Of a stretch of DNA of 64,000 nucleotides, positions 56,140-64,000 are shown piece by piece (within the stretch, counting starts at the first letter, position 1; every line of letters begins with the position of its first letter). The stretch is from Geothrix paludis. GTDB lineage: Bacteria > Acidobacteriota > Holophagae > Holophagales > Holophagaceae. Location: assembly GCF_022808815.1 (NCBI RefSeq), contig NZ_JAKZLC010000004.1:248001-312000 (forward strand), read 5' to 3'. A program made the position numbers and the translations under genes. Under the pieces are notes generated by a model. It made no database searches. It saw only the letters and a list, made by a program, of their open reading frames with translations, and was not told the DNA's origin.

Positions 56140-57288
56140 TCAGCAGGGGAGGAGGATGCTGAAGCTGGAGCCGAAGCCCACCTGGCTCTGGGCCCGGATC
56201 TGGCCTTTGTGGGCCGCCACCAGGCGCTGGACGATGGCCAGGCCCAGCCCCACCCCCTTGCTGGCGTCGCTGCGCTCGGACTGGCGGAAGGGGTCGAAGA
56301 TGTAGGGGAGGTCTCCCGCCGGGATGCCGCGCCCGGTGTCGATGACCGACAGGCGGAGGAAACGCAGGCCGGACTCCACGCCGGAGCCGAACTCGACCCC
56401 CGCCTCCATCCGCACGGCCCCGCCCCGGGGGGTGAACTTGAAGGCGTTGTCCACCAGGTTCACGAGGACGCGATCCAGCTTGGACACGTCCCCGCGGATC
56501 GTCGGCAGGCCTTCGGGGACCGCCACCTGGAATTCGAGGCCGGCCGAGGCGGCCCGCAGCGGGTACGGGGACATCAGGGCCCGCAGCCAGGGCCCCGGGT
56601 CGATCTCTCCGAACTCCATGGGGAGCTGCCCGCTTTCGCTGCGGTAGATCTCCAGCATCTCGTCGAGCAGGGTCTTGATCCGCCCGACGGAGGCCTCGGC
56701 CTTGTCCAGCGCCCCGTCTCCCGCCGAGCCCTCCCGCAGCCGCTCCAGGACGAGCCCCAGCACGGTCAGGGGCGAACGGAGGTCGTGGACCAGCATGGTG
56801 GTGAAGTTGGTCTTGAGGGTGTTCACCTCCTTGAGCTTGAAGTTGGCATCCAGCAGGTTCTGGTTCTGGATCTCCAGCTCGCGCTGGAGCCGGCCCAGGC
56901 TGACCTGGTGCTCCACCCGCACCAGCACCTCCTCCGCACTGAAGGGCTTGGTCACGTAGTCACGTCCGCCCACCCGGAAGGCCCGCACCTTGTCCAGCGG
57001 GTCGTCCAGGGCGCTGATGAAGATGATGGGGATGCGGGCCAGCACCGGATCCTGCTTGAAGGCCTCGCAGGTCTCGTAGCCGTCCATGCCGGGCATGTTC
57101 ACGTCGAGCATCACCAGCTCGGGCGGGTGGCGGCGGGCGGCCGCCAGGGCCATGGCGCCGGAGGGCACGGCCCGAACCCGGTACTGGCGCTCCCGCAGCA
57201 CCGCGCCCAGCAGGTCGAGGTTGGCCGCGTTGTCGTCCACGATGAGGATGTCGCCCTGGGGCACCAACATGTCGGTCTCCTGATTCAT
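56140..57288 (-). CDS. receiver - histidine kinase fusion (response regulator/kinase)
   Basis: 382 residues. The receiver domain (about 12-125) has Asp62 as phosphoacceptor (MLDVNMPGMDG) and VTKPF near 114. A coiled linker leads to a HisKA/HATPase kinase with His168 in VHDLRSPLTVL. There is no membrane span or DNA-binding domain. Its ATG overlaps the stop of the upstream hybrid kinase (ATGA), so the two are made together. Likely receives phosphate from that kinase, or senses its state, and passes it on to an unseen regulator. Confidence 0.9.
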   Translation of the reverse strand: MNQETDMLVPQGDILIVDDNAANLDLLGAVLRERQYRVRAVPSGAMALAAARRHPPELVMLDVNMPGMDGYETCEAFKQDPVLARIPIIFISALDDPLDKVRAFRVGGRDYVTKPFSAEEVLVRVEHQVSLGRLQRELEIQNQNLLDANFKLKEVNTLKTNFTTMLVHDLRSPLTVLGLVLERLREGSAGDGALDKAEASVGRIKTLLDEMLEIYRSESGQLPMEFGEIDPGPWLRALMSPYPLRAASAGLEFQVAVPEGLPTIRGDVSKLDRVLVNLVDNAFKFTPRGGAVRMEAGVEFGSGVESGLRFLRLSVIDTGRGIPAGDLPYIFDPFRQSERSDASKGVGLGLAIVQRLVAAHKGQIRAQSQVGFGSSFSILLPC

Positions 57289-59879
57289 CGGTTCAGCGCG
57301 TCAAGCAGTGCCTCGAGCTTGTAAGCCTTGAGCAGCCGCCGCAAGTCCTCCGCCAGCGCGCCGTGGCCCAATCCGTCCACCAGGCCCAGGGCCGCCTCGG
57401 TGTCGCCCGTGACGACCGCCTCCTTCAGCGAGGCCCGCCAGGACTCCGGCTGGAGCTGGAGGCCGGACAGGTCGCCCGGCGCTGACGGGGCCTCGGGTTC
57501 CCGGGTGAGGAAGCGCAGGCCGAGCAGGCGGCCGGCCACCTCGAAGAGCTGCGCCTCGCGGAAGGGCTTGCCCAGGAAGTCGTCGAAGCCCGCCTTGCGG
57601 AGGGTCTCCCGGTCCAGGTCGATGACGCTGGCGGAGATGGCCACGACGAAGGTGTGCGGAAGCCCCTGCTCCAGCTCCTTCCCGCGGAGGACCTGAAGGG
57701 CCTCGAAACCGCTCATGCGCGGCATCCGGAGGTCCATCCAGATGAGATCCGGATGGTGGCGCTCCCAGAGCTCCAAGGCCTCGACGCCATCGGCCGCCGT
57801 GCGCACCTGGAAGCCGACGGAGGCCAGGAGCTGGGCCAGCAGGTCGCGGTTCTCCGGCCGGTCGTCCACCACGAGTACCGCGGGACGCCGCTGACCGGGC
57901 GCCAGGCCCACCACCTGGCCGCCTCCCGCCAGTTCCAGGGGCGGTTCCGCCTCCTCCATGGACAGCTCGAAGCTGAAGCGGCTGCCTTCGCCCAGCCGGC
58001 TCTGGAGCCGCAGCTCGCCGCCCATGAGGTGGACCAGGGAGCGGCTGATGTGGAGGCCCAGGCCCGTGCCCTCGGCCGCCAGCGGCTGGGTGGAGGCCTG
58101 GAAGAAGGCCTGGAAGAGCTGCCGCTGGTCCTCCTCGGAGATCCCCGGGCCCGTGTCCTCCACGGCGAAGGTCGCCCGCCCCGCGACGTAGCCCGCCCGG
58201 AGGGTCACCGACCCCTGCCGGGTGAACTTCACGGCGTTCCCCAGCAGGTTCACCAGCACCTGCCGGAGCTTGGGCGCGTCCCCCTCCAGGTGGGGCGGCA
58301 GGGTGGGATCCACCTCCAGCCGCAGCGCCAGCCCCTTCGCTTCGGCCCGGATCCGCTGCATGTCCACCACGCCCTCCAGGAGGGCGGCGGTGCCGAAGGG
58401 CTCCGGACGCAGCTCGAGGCCGCCGGATTCGATCTTGCTGAGGGACAGCACGTCGTTGATGAGGGACAGCAGGTGCTCGCCGGCGGCCAGGATGCGGCCC
58501 AGCTGCTCGTGATCCTCCGGGCTGCGGCCGGATCGCCGCGCCATCAGCTGGGCGTAGCCGAGGATGGCGTTCAGCGGCGTGCGGAGCTCGTGGCTCATGT
58601 TGGAGAGGAAGGCGCTCTTCGCGCGGTTGGCGGCCTGGGCCTTCGCCTCGCTGGCCCGCAGACCGGCCTCCAGGGCCTTCCGCTCCGACAGATCCGAGGC
58701 GACGCTCAGGTAGCCCATCGGCTCCCCCTCGGCGCCCGTCACCTGGGAGAGGGCCACCAGCATGGGGATGCGCCGCCCGTCCCTGGCCCGGAAGGTCCAT
58801 TCCCGCTGGTCGGGCCCCGCCTCCGTGAGCAGGCGGATGAGCTCAAGGTCGGTGGCCACCGGCCGGCCCGCCCGCCGGGCCAGCTCCCCGGCCCGGGCCG
58901 CCACTTCCTCCGGATCGAGCCAGATCGCGGACGGCTGGCCCAGGACCTCGCCAGCCCGGTAGCCCAGCAGGGTCTCCGCATAGGGATTGAACCGGCGCAC
59001 CAGGCCGTCCCGGTCGCGGACGATGACGGCCACCTGGGCGTTCTGCAGCACCGCGCGCTCGCCGGCCTCCTGTTCGGCCAGGGCCTGGATGGTCTCCCGC
59101 AGCCGGGCGACCATGCGGTTCAGCTCGTGCCCCAGGTCCGCGAGCTCGTCCCGCCCCTGGACCTCCACCCGGGCCGTCAGGTCGCCCTCGGCGGCGCGGC
59201 GCACCTGCGTCAGCATTCCCCGGATGCTGCCGGAGAGGTCGCGGGCGATCAGGTAGCCCAGCCCCAGGGCCGTGACCAGCCCGGCGAAGATCATGGCGTA
59301 GGACAGCACCCGGGTCCGGCGGGCCCGCGCCGCCATGGCGTCCAGACTCTGCTGGGCCCCGTCCTCCTGGGCCTGCACCAGTCCGGCCAGCAGGTTGGTC
59401 AGGGGCAGGATCTCCGGCAGCAGGTCGTCGTCCACGAAGCGCCCGAGCTCCGGCAGGCGGCCCTCGGCCAGGAGCCCCTCCAGCCGGTCGAGGTCCGTGG
59501 CCAGGTAGAGCGAGAGGTGGTCCACGCGGACCAGCGCGTCCGCATCCGTCTGGGCCGGCGCGGACGCCTTGAACTCCGCCCAGTGGCGGCCCGCCTCCCG
59601 CCGGGCGGAGCGCACCTGCGCGAGCCCTTCGGCGGGTTCCAGGGTGCCCCCCCGCACCTGGCGGGCGGCGAACAGGATGCGGATGCCGTAGGCGTCCGAC
59701 ACCACCTTCAGGTGCCGCACGGGCACCATGCGGTTCTCGAAGACCCGGATGGCCTGCTGTTCCTCCTGGTGGAGCAGCCCGAGCTGGATCAGCGCCAGCC
59801 CCGCCAGGATCGCCGCCACGGCGCTGTATCCCAGCCAGAGCTTGGTGGCGATGCGAAACCGGCTGAGGAACACGGTCAT
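57285..59879 (-). CDS. membrane hybrid sensor histidine kinase
   Basis: 864 residues. TM1 (about 12-33), a periplasmic four-helix sensor-like region (to about 185), TM2 (about 190-212), HAMP, then a PAS domain. HisKA has His430 in SNMSHELRTPL, followed by HATPase, then a C-terminal receiver with Asp716 (WMDLRMP). A short tail after the receiver has no clear HPt histidine. ATG 59879 has a purine-rich site upstream. Divergent from modA; whether it senses molybdate or something else is unknown. Confidence 0.92.
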   Translation of the reverse strand: MTVFLSRFRIATKLWLGYSAVAAILAGLALIQLGLLHQEEQQAIRVFENRMVPVRHLKVVSDAYGIRILFAARQVRGGTLEPAEGLAQVRSARREAGRHWAEFKASAPAQTDADALVRVDHLSLYLATDLDRLEGLLAEGRLPELGRFVDDDLLPEILPLTNLLAGLVQAQEDGAQQSLDAMAARARRTRVLSYAMIFAGLVTALGLGYLIARDLSGSIRGMLTQVRRAAEGDLTARVEVQGRDELADLGHELNRMVARLRETIQALAEQEAGERAVLQNAQVAVIVRDRDGLVRRFNPYAETLLGYRAGEVLGQPSAIWLDPEEVAARAGELARRAGRPVATDLELIRLLTEAGPDQREWTFRARDGRRIPMLVALSQVTGAEGEPMGYLSVASDLSERKALEAGLRASEAKAQAANRAKSAFLSNMSHELRTPLNAILGYAQLMARRSGRSPEDHEQLGRILAAGEHLLSLINDVLSLSKIESGGLELRPEPFGTAALLEGVVDMQRIRAEAKGLALRLEVDPTLPPHLEGDAPKLRQVLVNLLGNAVKFTRQGSVTLRAGYVAGRATFAVEDTGPGISEEDQRQLFQAFFQASTQPLAAEGTGLGLHISRSLVHLMGGELRLQSRLGEGSRFSFELSMEEAEPPLELAGGGQVVGLAPGQRRPAVLVVDDRPENRDLLAQLLASVGFQVRTAADGVEALELWERHHPDLIWMDLRMPRMSGFEALQVLRGKELEQGLPHTFVVAISASVIDLDRETLRKAGFDDFLGKPFREAQLFEVAGRLLGLRFLTREPEAPSAPGDLSGLQLQPESWRASLKEAVVTGDTEAALGLVDGLGHGALAEDLRRLLKAYKLEALLDALNR

Positions 59880-60065
59880 GCGGCCTTCCCTCGGGGTCCG
59901 ATGGCTGGATCGGCCCAGGATGGGAACCCCTGGGGTCCGGCCAGTGGTGTGGCGGTGGTTCCGTGGAATGATGACGGGACGCCCCGCTGGCGGCAATGCT
60001 TCCAGCCCCGCCGGCTTAGAATCGAACCAGCGCCCTGGCCTCCGCCGCCCAGCCCGGAACCCACC

Positions 60066-60860
60066 ATGCCCACCCTCCGCTTCCGCCTGCGCTCCGTCTT
60101 CGTGGCCCTCGGCGTCCTGGGCTTCGGCGGCGCGGCACCCGCCGCAGCTCCGCCCTCGCCTCTTGCCATCGCCGCGGCGGCGGACCTGCAGTTCGCCCTG
60201 GCCGAGGTGAGGACGGCTTTCATGGCCGCCCATCCGGGCCAGGAGGTGGCCATCACCTACGGCTCCTCCGGCAACTTCTACACCCAGCTCACCAACAAGG
60301 CGCCCTTCGACCTCTTCCTGTCCGCGGACCTGGCCTACCCGAAGAAGCTGGTGGAGGCGGGCCTGGCGGACGGGAGCACGGAATTCCGCTACAGCCGGGG
60401 CCGCCTGGTGCTGTGGGTGCCGAAGGGCTCACCCATCCCGGTGGAGCAGGGGATGCAGGCGCTCCTGCATCCCGCCGCCCGCAAGGTGGCCATCGCCAAC
60501 CCGCGCCACGCGCCCTATGGCCGCGCCGCCGAGGCCGCCCTGGCGAAGCTCGGCCTACTGGAGGCCGTGAAGCCCCGCCTGGTCTTCGGGGAGAACATCG
60601 CCCAGACCGCCCAGTTCGTGCAGACCGGCGCCGCGGATATCGGCATCCTCGCCCTGTCCCTGGCCAAGGCCCCGGCCATGACGGCCACGGGCCGCCTGTG
60701 GGAGCTGCCCCTGGAGGCCTACCCCGCCCTGGACCAGGGTGGCGTGATCCCCAACCACGCCCGGAACCGCCCCGCCGCCCTGGCCTTCCGGGAGTTCATG
60801 CGGTCCACGGAGGGAAAGACCATCCTGCGGAAGTACGGCTTCACCACGGACGCCCCCTGA
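60066..60860 (+). CDS. modA: molybdate ABC transporter, substrate-binding protein
   Basis: 264 residues. A signal peptide (about 1-28) is followed by a type II periplasmic-binding fold with AAAADLQFALAEVRTAF, YGSSGNFYTQLTNKAPFDLF and the family-typical FGENIAQTAQFVQTGAADIG. It binds molybdate (possibly tungstate). Its stop overlaps the modB start (TGATG). First gene of modABC. I see no ModE box of the usual type or Moco-type RNA motif upstream. Confidence 0.94.
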   Translation: MPTLRFRLRSVFVALGVLGFGGAAPAAAPPSPLAIAAAADLQFALAEVRTAFMAAHPGQEVAITYGSSGNFYTQLTNKAPFDLFLSADLAYPKKLVEAGLADGSTEFRYSRGRLVLWVPKGSPIPVEQGMQALLHPAARKVAIANPRHAPYGRAAEAALAKLGLLEAVKPRLVFGENIAQTAQFVQTGAADIGILALSLAKAPAMTATGRLWELPLEAYPALDQGGVIPNHARNRPAALAFREFMRSTEGKTILRKYGFTTDAP

Positions 60861-61534
60861 TGGACTGGCAGGCCATCCGCCTGAGCCTCTGGCTCGCCTC
60901 GCTCACCACGGCGGCGCTGCTGGTCCTGGGCCTGCCCCTGGCCTACTGGCTGGCCTTCTCGCGGCGGCGCTGGAAGTTCCTGGTGGAGGCGGTGGTGGCC
61001 ATGCCCCTGGTGCTGCCGCCCACGGTGCTGGGCTTCTACCTGCTCCTGGCCATGGGCCCCCGCAGCCCCCTGGGCCGCGCCTGGGAGAGCCTCTTCGGCA
61101 GCACTCTGCCCTTCTCCTTCGAAGGCCTGCTCATCGCCTCCGTGCTTTACAGCCTGCCCTTCATGATCCAGCCGCTGGCGGCGGCCTTTGCCTCCGTGGA
61201 CCGGGGGCTGATCGAGGCCTCCTGGTGCCTGGGCGAATCGCGGGGACGCACCTTCCTCCGGGTGATCGCGCCCCTCTCCTGGGCCGGCATCCTCACGGGC
61301 CTGGTGCTCACATTCGCCCACACCCTGGGCGAGTTCGGCGTGGTGCTCATGGTGGGCGGCAACCTGCCGGGCCGCACCCGCACCGTGAGCATCGCCATCT
61401 ACGACCAGGTGCAGGCCATGGACTACGCGCCGGCGGGACGCACGGCCGCCCTGCTGCTGGGCGTGTCCTTCCTCGTCCTGGCCTTCACCTACGCCCTGCA
61501 GCGCCGCCAGAGGAAGCCGTGGACACTCACCTGA
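60860..61534 (+). CDS. modB: molybdate ABC transporter, permease
   Basis: 224 residues, about five to six membrane spans. The cytoplasmic EAA loop is seen as IEASWCLGESRGRTFLRVIAP, with GEFGVVLMVGGNLPG after it, the usual ModB hallmark. Overlaps modA by one base and modC by 16 nt. Confidence 0.94.
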   Translation: MDWQAIRLSLWLASLTTAALLVLGLPLAYWLAFSRRRWKFLVEAVVAMPLVLPPTVLGFYLLLAMGPRSPLGRAWESLFGSTLPFSFEGLLIASVLYSLPFMIQPLAAAFASVDRGLIEASWCLGESRGRTFLRVIAPLSWAGILTGLVLTFAHTLGEFGVVLMVGGNLPGRTRTVSIAIYDQVQAMDYAPAGRTAALLLGVSFLVLAFTYALQRRQRKPWTLT

Positions 61535-62625
61535 ACTCCGGCGGCCCCTACCTCCAGGCGGAGGCCGAGCGCCACTTCCCGGGCGGGCCCACCGTCGAGG
61601 CGCGCTTCGAGATCCCGGGCCCCGGCTTCTCCATCACCGTGCTCTTCGGCCCGTCGGGATCGGGCAAGACCACCGCCCTGCGCCTGCTCGCGGGCCTGGA
61701 GCCCGCGGACCGCGGCGCCATCCGCGTGGGAGGCGAGACGTGGTCCGACGCCGCGGCCCGGATCCACCGCGCACCCCAGGCCCGCCACCTGGGCTTCCTC
61801 TCCCAGGCCTACGACCTGTTCCCCCACCTCACGGTGGCCGCGAACCTCGGCTACGGCCTGGCGGCGCCGGAGCGGGCCGCCCGCGTGGCGGAACTTCTCC
61901 CCCTGCTCGGTCTGGAGGGACTTGGCGATCGCCTCCCCGGAGAGCTCTCTGGAGGCCAGCAGCAACGCGTCGCCCTGGGCCGTGCCCTGGCCCGGAAGCC
62001 CCGCCTGCTGCTGCTGGACGAGCCGCTGTCGGCGCTGGACCAGCCCTCGCAGCAGCGTCTCCGCAAGGAGCTGCGTGAGCTGCTGCGGACGCTCGACATT
62101 CCCACGGTCCTCGTCACCCACGATCGTGCCGAGGCGCTCCAGCTGGGCGACCGCCTGGTGGTGATGGACCAGGGCCGCGTCTGCCAGAGCGGAGGCATCC
62201 AGCAGGTCTTCGACCGGCCCACGGATCCTGCCGTGGCACGCATCCTGGGCGTGGAGACCGTGGTGCTGGGCCGCATCGAATCCATCGCCGACGGCATGGC
62301 CACCATCGCCGTGGGCACGGCGCAGATCCACGCGGCCGATCCAGGCAGCCTCGGCTGGCAGGTCTTCGTCTGCATCCGCGGGGAGGACGTGGCCGTGGAG
62401 CGCGGCTGCGGCCCCGGACCCGGGTCCACCGTCCGCAACCGCCTGCCCGCCCGCATCACGGCCCTGCAGCGGGAAGGCTCCCTGGTGCGGGTCGCCCTCG
62501 ATGCCGGCTTCCCGCTGGAGGGCCTCGTCACGCGCCAGGCCTGCGCGGACCTCCGCCTGGCCGAAGGCGACCAGGTCTGCGCCGTCCTCAAGGCCGCCGC
62601 CGTGCACCTCATTCCGCACGATTGA
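61519..62625 (+). CDS. modC: molybdate ABC transporter, ATPase (GTG start)
   Basis: 368 residues. Walker A is GPSGSGKTT, the signature is LSGGQQQRVALGRAL and Walker B is LLLLDEPLSALD. A C-terminal TOBE/Mop-type domain (about 300-365) may bind molybdate and regulate transport. GTG 61519 has AGAGGA upstream and is inside modB. Last gene of the operon; it meets the convergent S41 gene with no gap. Confidence 0.94.
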   Translation: MDTHLNSGGPYLQAEAERHFPGGPTVEARFEIPGPGFSITVLFGPSGSGKTTALRLLAGLEPADRGAIRVGGETWSDAAARIHRAPQARHLGFLSQAYDLFPHLTVAANLGYGLAAPERAARVAELLPLLGLEGLGDRLPGELSGGQQQRVALGRALARKPRLLLLDEPLSALDQPSQQRLRKELRELLRTLDIPTVLVTHDRAEALQLGDRLVVMDQGRVCQSGGIQQVFDRPTDPAVARILGVETVVLGRIESIADGMATIAVGTAQIHAADPGSLGWQVFVCIRGEDVAVERGCGPGPGSTVRNRLPARITALQREGSLVRVALDAGFPLEGLVTRQACADLRLAEGDQVCAVLKAAAVHLIPHD

Positions 62626-63681
62626 TCAAGGCCTGGCCGCGCCCCGCTCGAGGTCTGCAAGGGTCCGCTCCAGGTCGCGCCGCCCGGCGGGATCCGACGC
62701 CTGGGCCAGCAGCGACCGGAGGATGGCCGTGTGGGCCGTCCGAAGCGCCTCGGCCGCCGGGACGGCCACGTCCGGCTTCACACCCACTCGCTCCCAGTTG
62801 GTGTTCGTCACGGGGTTGATGGCTCGACCGGTAGGGATGAATGCGTGGAAACCGTGGCCCAGGAGCACGGCACCGCCGGGGTTGGCGCCACCACCCGTCG
62901 TCTCGCCCACCAGCGTGGCCCGCTTCTGGGCCTGGAGATCGTAGGCGCACTCTTCGCCACCAGAGAAGGTCCGCTTCGAGGTGAGGACGTAGATGGGCTT
63001 CAGGTAGCGGGGGGAGGCGGTGGCCGTGGTCCAGTACTGGCGCGTGGCGTTCCGGGGCCGGTTGTAGATGGAGTTGAGGTGGCGCGCATCGCCCTCCTCG
63101 AAGAAGTGGCTCACCAGGTAGGCCACGCTCTCGGGATCGCCGCCCCCGTTCTGGCGCAGGTCGAGGATGAGGGCCTCGGTGCCCGACAGGAGGGAGAGGG
63201 CCGCGGAGAACGCCGGACCCACGGCCTCCGTGAGCCCGAAGCCCCGGATATCCAGGTAGCCCACGTTCCCCGGCAGCTGCTCCACCCGGGCGACACCGAA
63301 AGCGACGCGCTGGGCGAACCGCTTCATTTCGGCCAGCTCCTCCCGCGTCGGCGGCTTGTCCTCGTCATCGCTCATGGGCTTGAAGGCCGGGTCGTAGCGC
63401 ACGCGGAAGTGGCCGTCCTGGCCCAGATCCCGGAGGTCCCGGGTGAGCGCCTCGGCGAAGATCCCGGCCGTGGCTGCGCCGTCATAAGCACCTCCGGCCG
63501 CCCTGGCCTTCAGGGCGGTCCCGACCTTCTCGGCCACCTCGGGGAAGACATAGCGGGCCTTCAGCTCTCGGGCGAGGGTCTCCACCACGGCCTTGCGCTG
63601 GTCGGGCCGGACGGGGGCAGGCTCCTGCGCGGGAAGGGCGAGGATCAGGCCGGGCAGCAGGATGGGAAGGAACGGATGCAT
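62626..63681 (-). CDS. S41-family peptidase, IRBP/tricorn-like type without PDZ
   Basis: 351 residues with a short signal peptide (about 1-17, ending ALPAQE). The S41 core shows VGYLDIRGFG, LILDLRQNGGGDPESVAYL and catalytic Ser240 in SKRTFSGGEECAYDL, followed by VGETTGGGANPGG. Unlike CtpA (44509) it has no PDZ domain and a helical N-terminus instead. AGGAGG before ATG 63681 fixes the start over the longer frame from 63768. Substrate unknown. Confidence 0.9.
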   Translation of the reverse strand: MHPFLPILLPGLILALPAQEPAPVRPDQRKAVVETLARELKARYVFPEVAEKVGTALKARAAGGAYDGAATAGIFAEALTRDLRDLGQDGHFRVRYDPAFKPMSDDEDKPPTREELAEMKRFAQRVAFGVARVEQLPGNVGYLDIRGFGLTEAVGPAFSAALSLLSGTEALILDLRQNGGGDPESVAYLVSHFFEEGDARHLNSIYNRPRNATRQYWTTATASPRYLKPIYVLTSKRTFSGGEECAYDLQAQKRATLVGETTGGGANPGGAVLLGHGFHAFIPTGRAINPVTNTNWERVGVKPDVAVPAAEALRTAHTAILRSLLAQASDPAGRRDLERTLADLERGAARP

Positions 63682-63773
63682 GGGGCCTCCTGGATGACTC
63701 AGGTTTCGCGCGGACCCGCATCCCGGTCTAGCCGGCAGGATGCCGAAAGACCGGCAGGGTGCCATCATGCCGC

Positions 63774-64000
63774 ATGCCCAAGCCCGACCTGGACGACCTG
63801 GACCGCCGCCTCCTCGCGGAACTGGGCGCCGACGCGCGGCTGACCCAGGTGGCCCTGGCGGCGCGGGTGGGCCTGTCCCGCTCCGCCGTGCAGGAGCGCC
63901 TCAAGCGCCTGGAACGGGATGGCGTCATCCTCGGCTACACCCTGCGCCTGGGCCAAGACTCCCGGCCCGGGGTTCGGGCCTACCTGCTGGTGCGCGGCAG
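63774..64000 (+). CDS. Lrp/AsnC-family transcriptional regulator, N-terminal part (3' truncated by window)
   Basis: 75 residues are visible. They form the AsnC-type winged helix: DDLDRRLLAELGADARL, TQVALAARVGLSRSAVQERLKRLERDGVILGY, then the start of the RAM/ligand domain. The rest lies beyond the window. Divergent from the S41 gene. Target unknown. Confidence 0.88.
   Translation, partial: MPKPDLDDLDRRLLAELGADARLTQVALAARVGLSRSAVQERLKRLERDGVILGYTLRLGQDSRPGVRAYLLVRG

Noticed and set aside
59880-60065. Searched the modA upstream region for a ModE dyad or a Moco-type riboswitch
   Set aside because: No ATCG..TATATA-like dyad and no recognisable RNA motif; only a weak TAGAAT-like -10.

Overview
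The window is a gene-dense stretch of bacterial chromosome with very high G+C. It has short intergenic gaps, many 1-16 nt overlaps between neighbouring genes, and long spurious antisense reading frames typical of such DNA. The gene types fit a Holophaga/Geothrix-like member of the Acidobacteriota. These include an Oar-type TonB receptor fragment, an NHL-propeller lipoprotein with a poly-proline linker, an archaeal-type GAPDH, a mitochondrial-type aconitase, and M2 and S9 peptidases. That placement is an inference from gene content, not a phylogenetic result. I see no phage, insertion sequence, CRISPR array, rRNA or tRNA. The one RNA gene is a tmRNA.

Layout. 1-9.1 kb: end of a TonB receptor, then leftward cysK-pyrE, cob(I)alamin adenosyltransferase, an NHL lipoprotein and leuS. 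9.2-11.1 kb: rightward M20 amidohydrolase and a TRIC-type channel. 11.1-17.8 kb: leftward PIG-L deacetylase, a newly noticed 37-residue membrane ORF, a sodium:solute symporter and aconitase. 18.0-20.4 kb: a BlaI/BlaR1-type regulator pair behind a clear palindromic operator. 20.4-23.2 kb: leftward DinG-like helicase and rlmH. 23.3-28.4 kb: rightward lipoprotein, glutamate dehydrogenase, type II GAPDH, a YcxB-like protein, 3-methyladenine glycosylase, tautomerase and tmRNA.

28.6-32.4 kb holds a leftward operon of alcohol dehydrogenase, aldo/keto reductase, a carboxymuconolactone-decarboxylase-like protein and an AraC regulator. It resembles the yqhD-dkgA-yqhC aldehyde-response group. 32.7-38.5 kb: a single-lobe periplasmic protein, a [4Fe-4S] protein, an isochorismatase divergent from a GlxA-type regulator, and a molybdopterin oxidoreductase. 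38.7-43.2 kb: a second glutamate dehydrogenase and an unusual 1004-residue receiver/PPDK-N fusion. 43.2-49.4 kb: a DUF1579 protein, gmk, a CtpA-type protease, acyl-CoA dehydrogenase and S9 peptidase. 49.4-56.1 kb: a leftward run of M2 peptidase, hsp33, acyltransferase, queC, B12/radical SAM protein, queF and folK. 56.1-59.9 kb: a coupled hybrid histidine kinase and receiver-kinase pair. 60.1-62.6 kb: modABC, which could supply molybdate for the Mo enzyme at 36.5 kb. 62.6-64.0 kb: an S41 peptidase and the start of an Lrp/AsnC regulator.

The most unexpected signal is non-coding. Three intergenic elements (2616-2739, 22563-22687, 49927-49993) share one architecture: two opposed arms, each built of a short unit repeated every 9-11 nt. 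The unit itself differs completely between elements (ACAGGAT, CACGGAA, CGCGAAA). A nested multi-hairpin block just after the tmRNA is a second unexplained structure.
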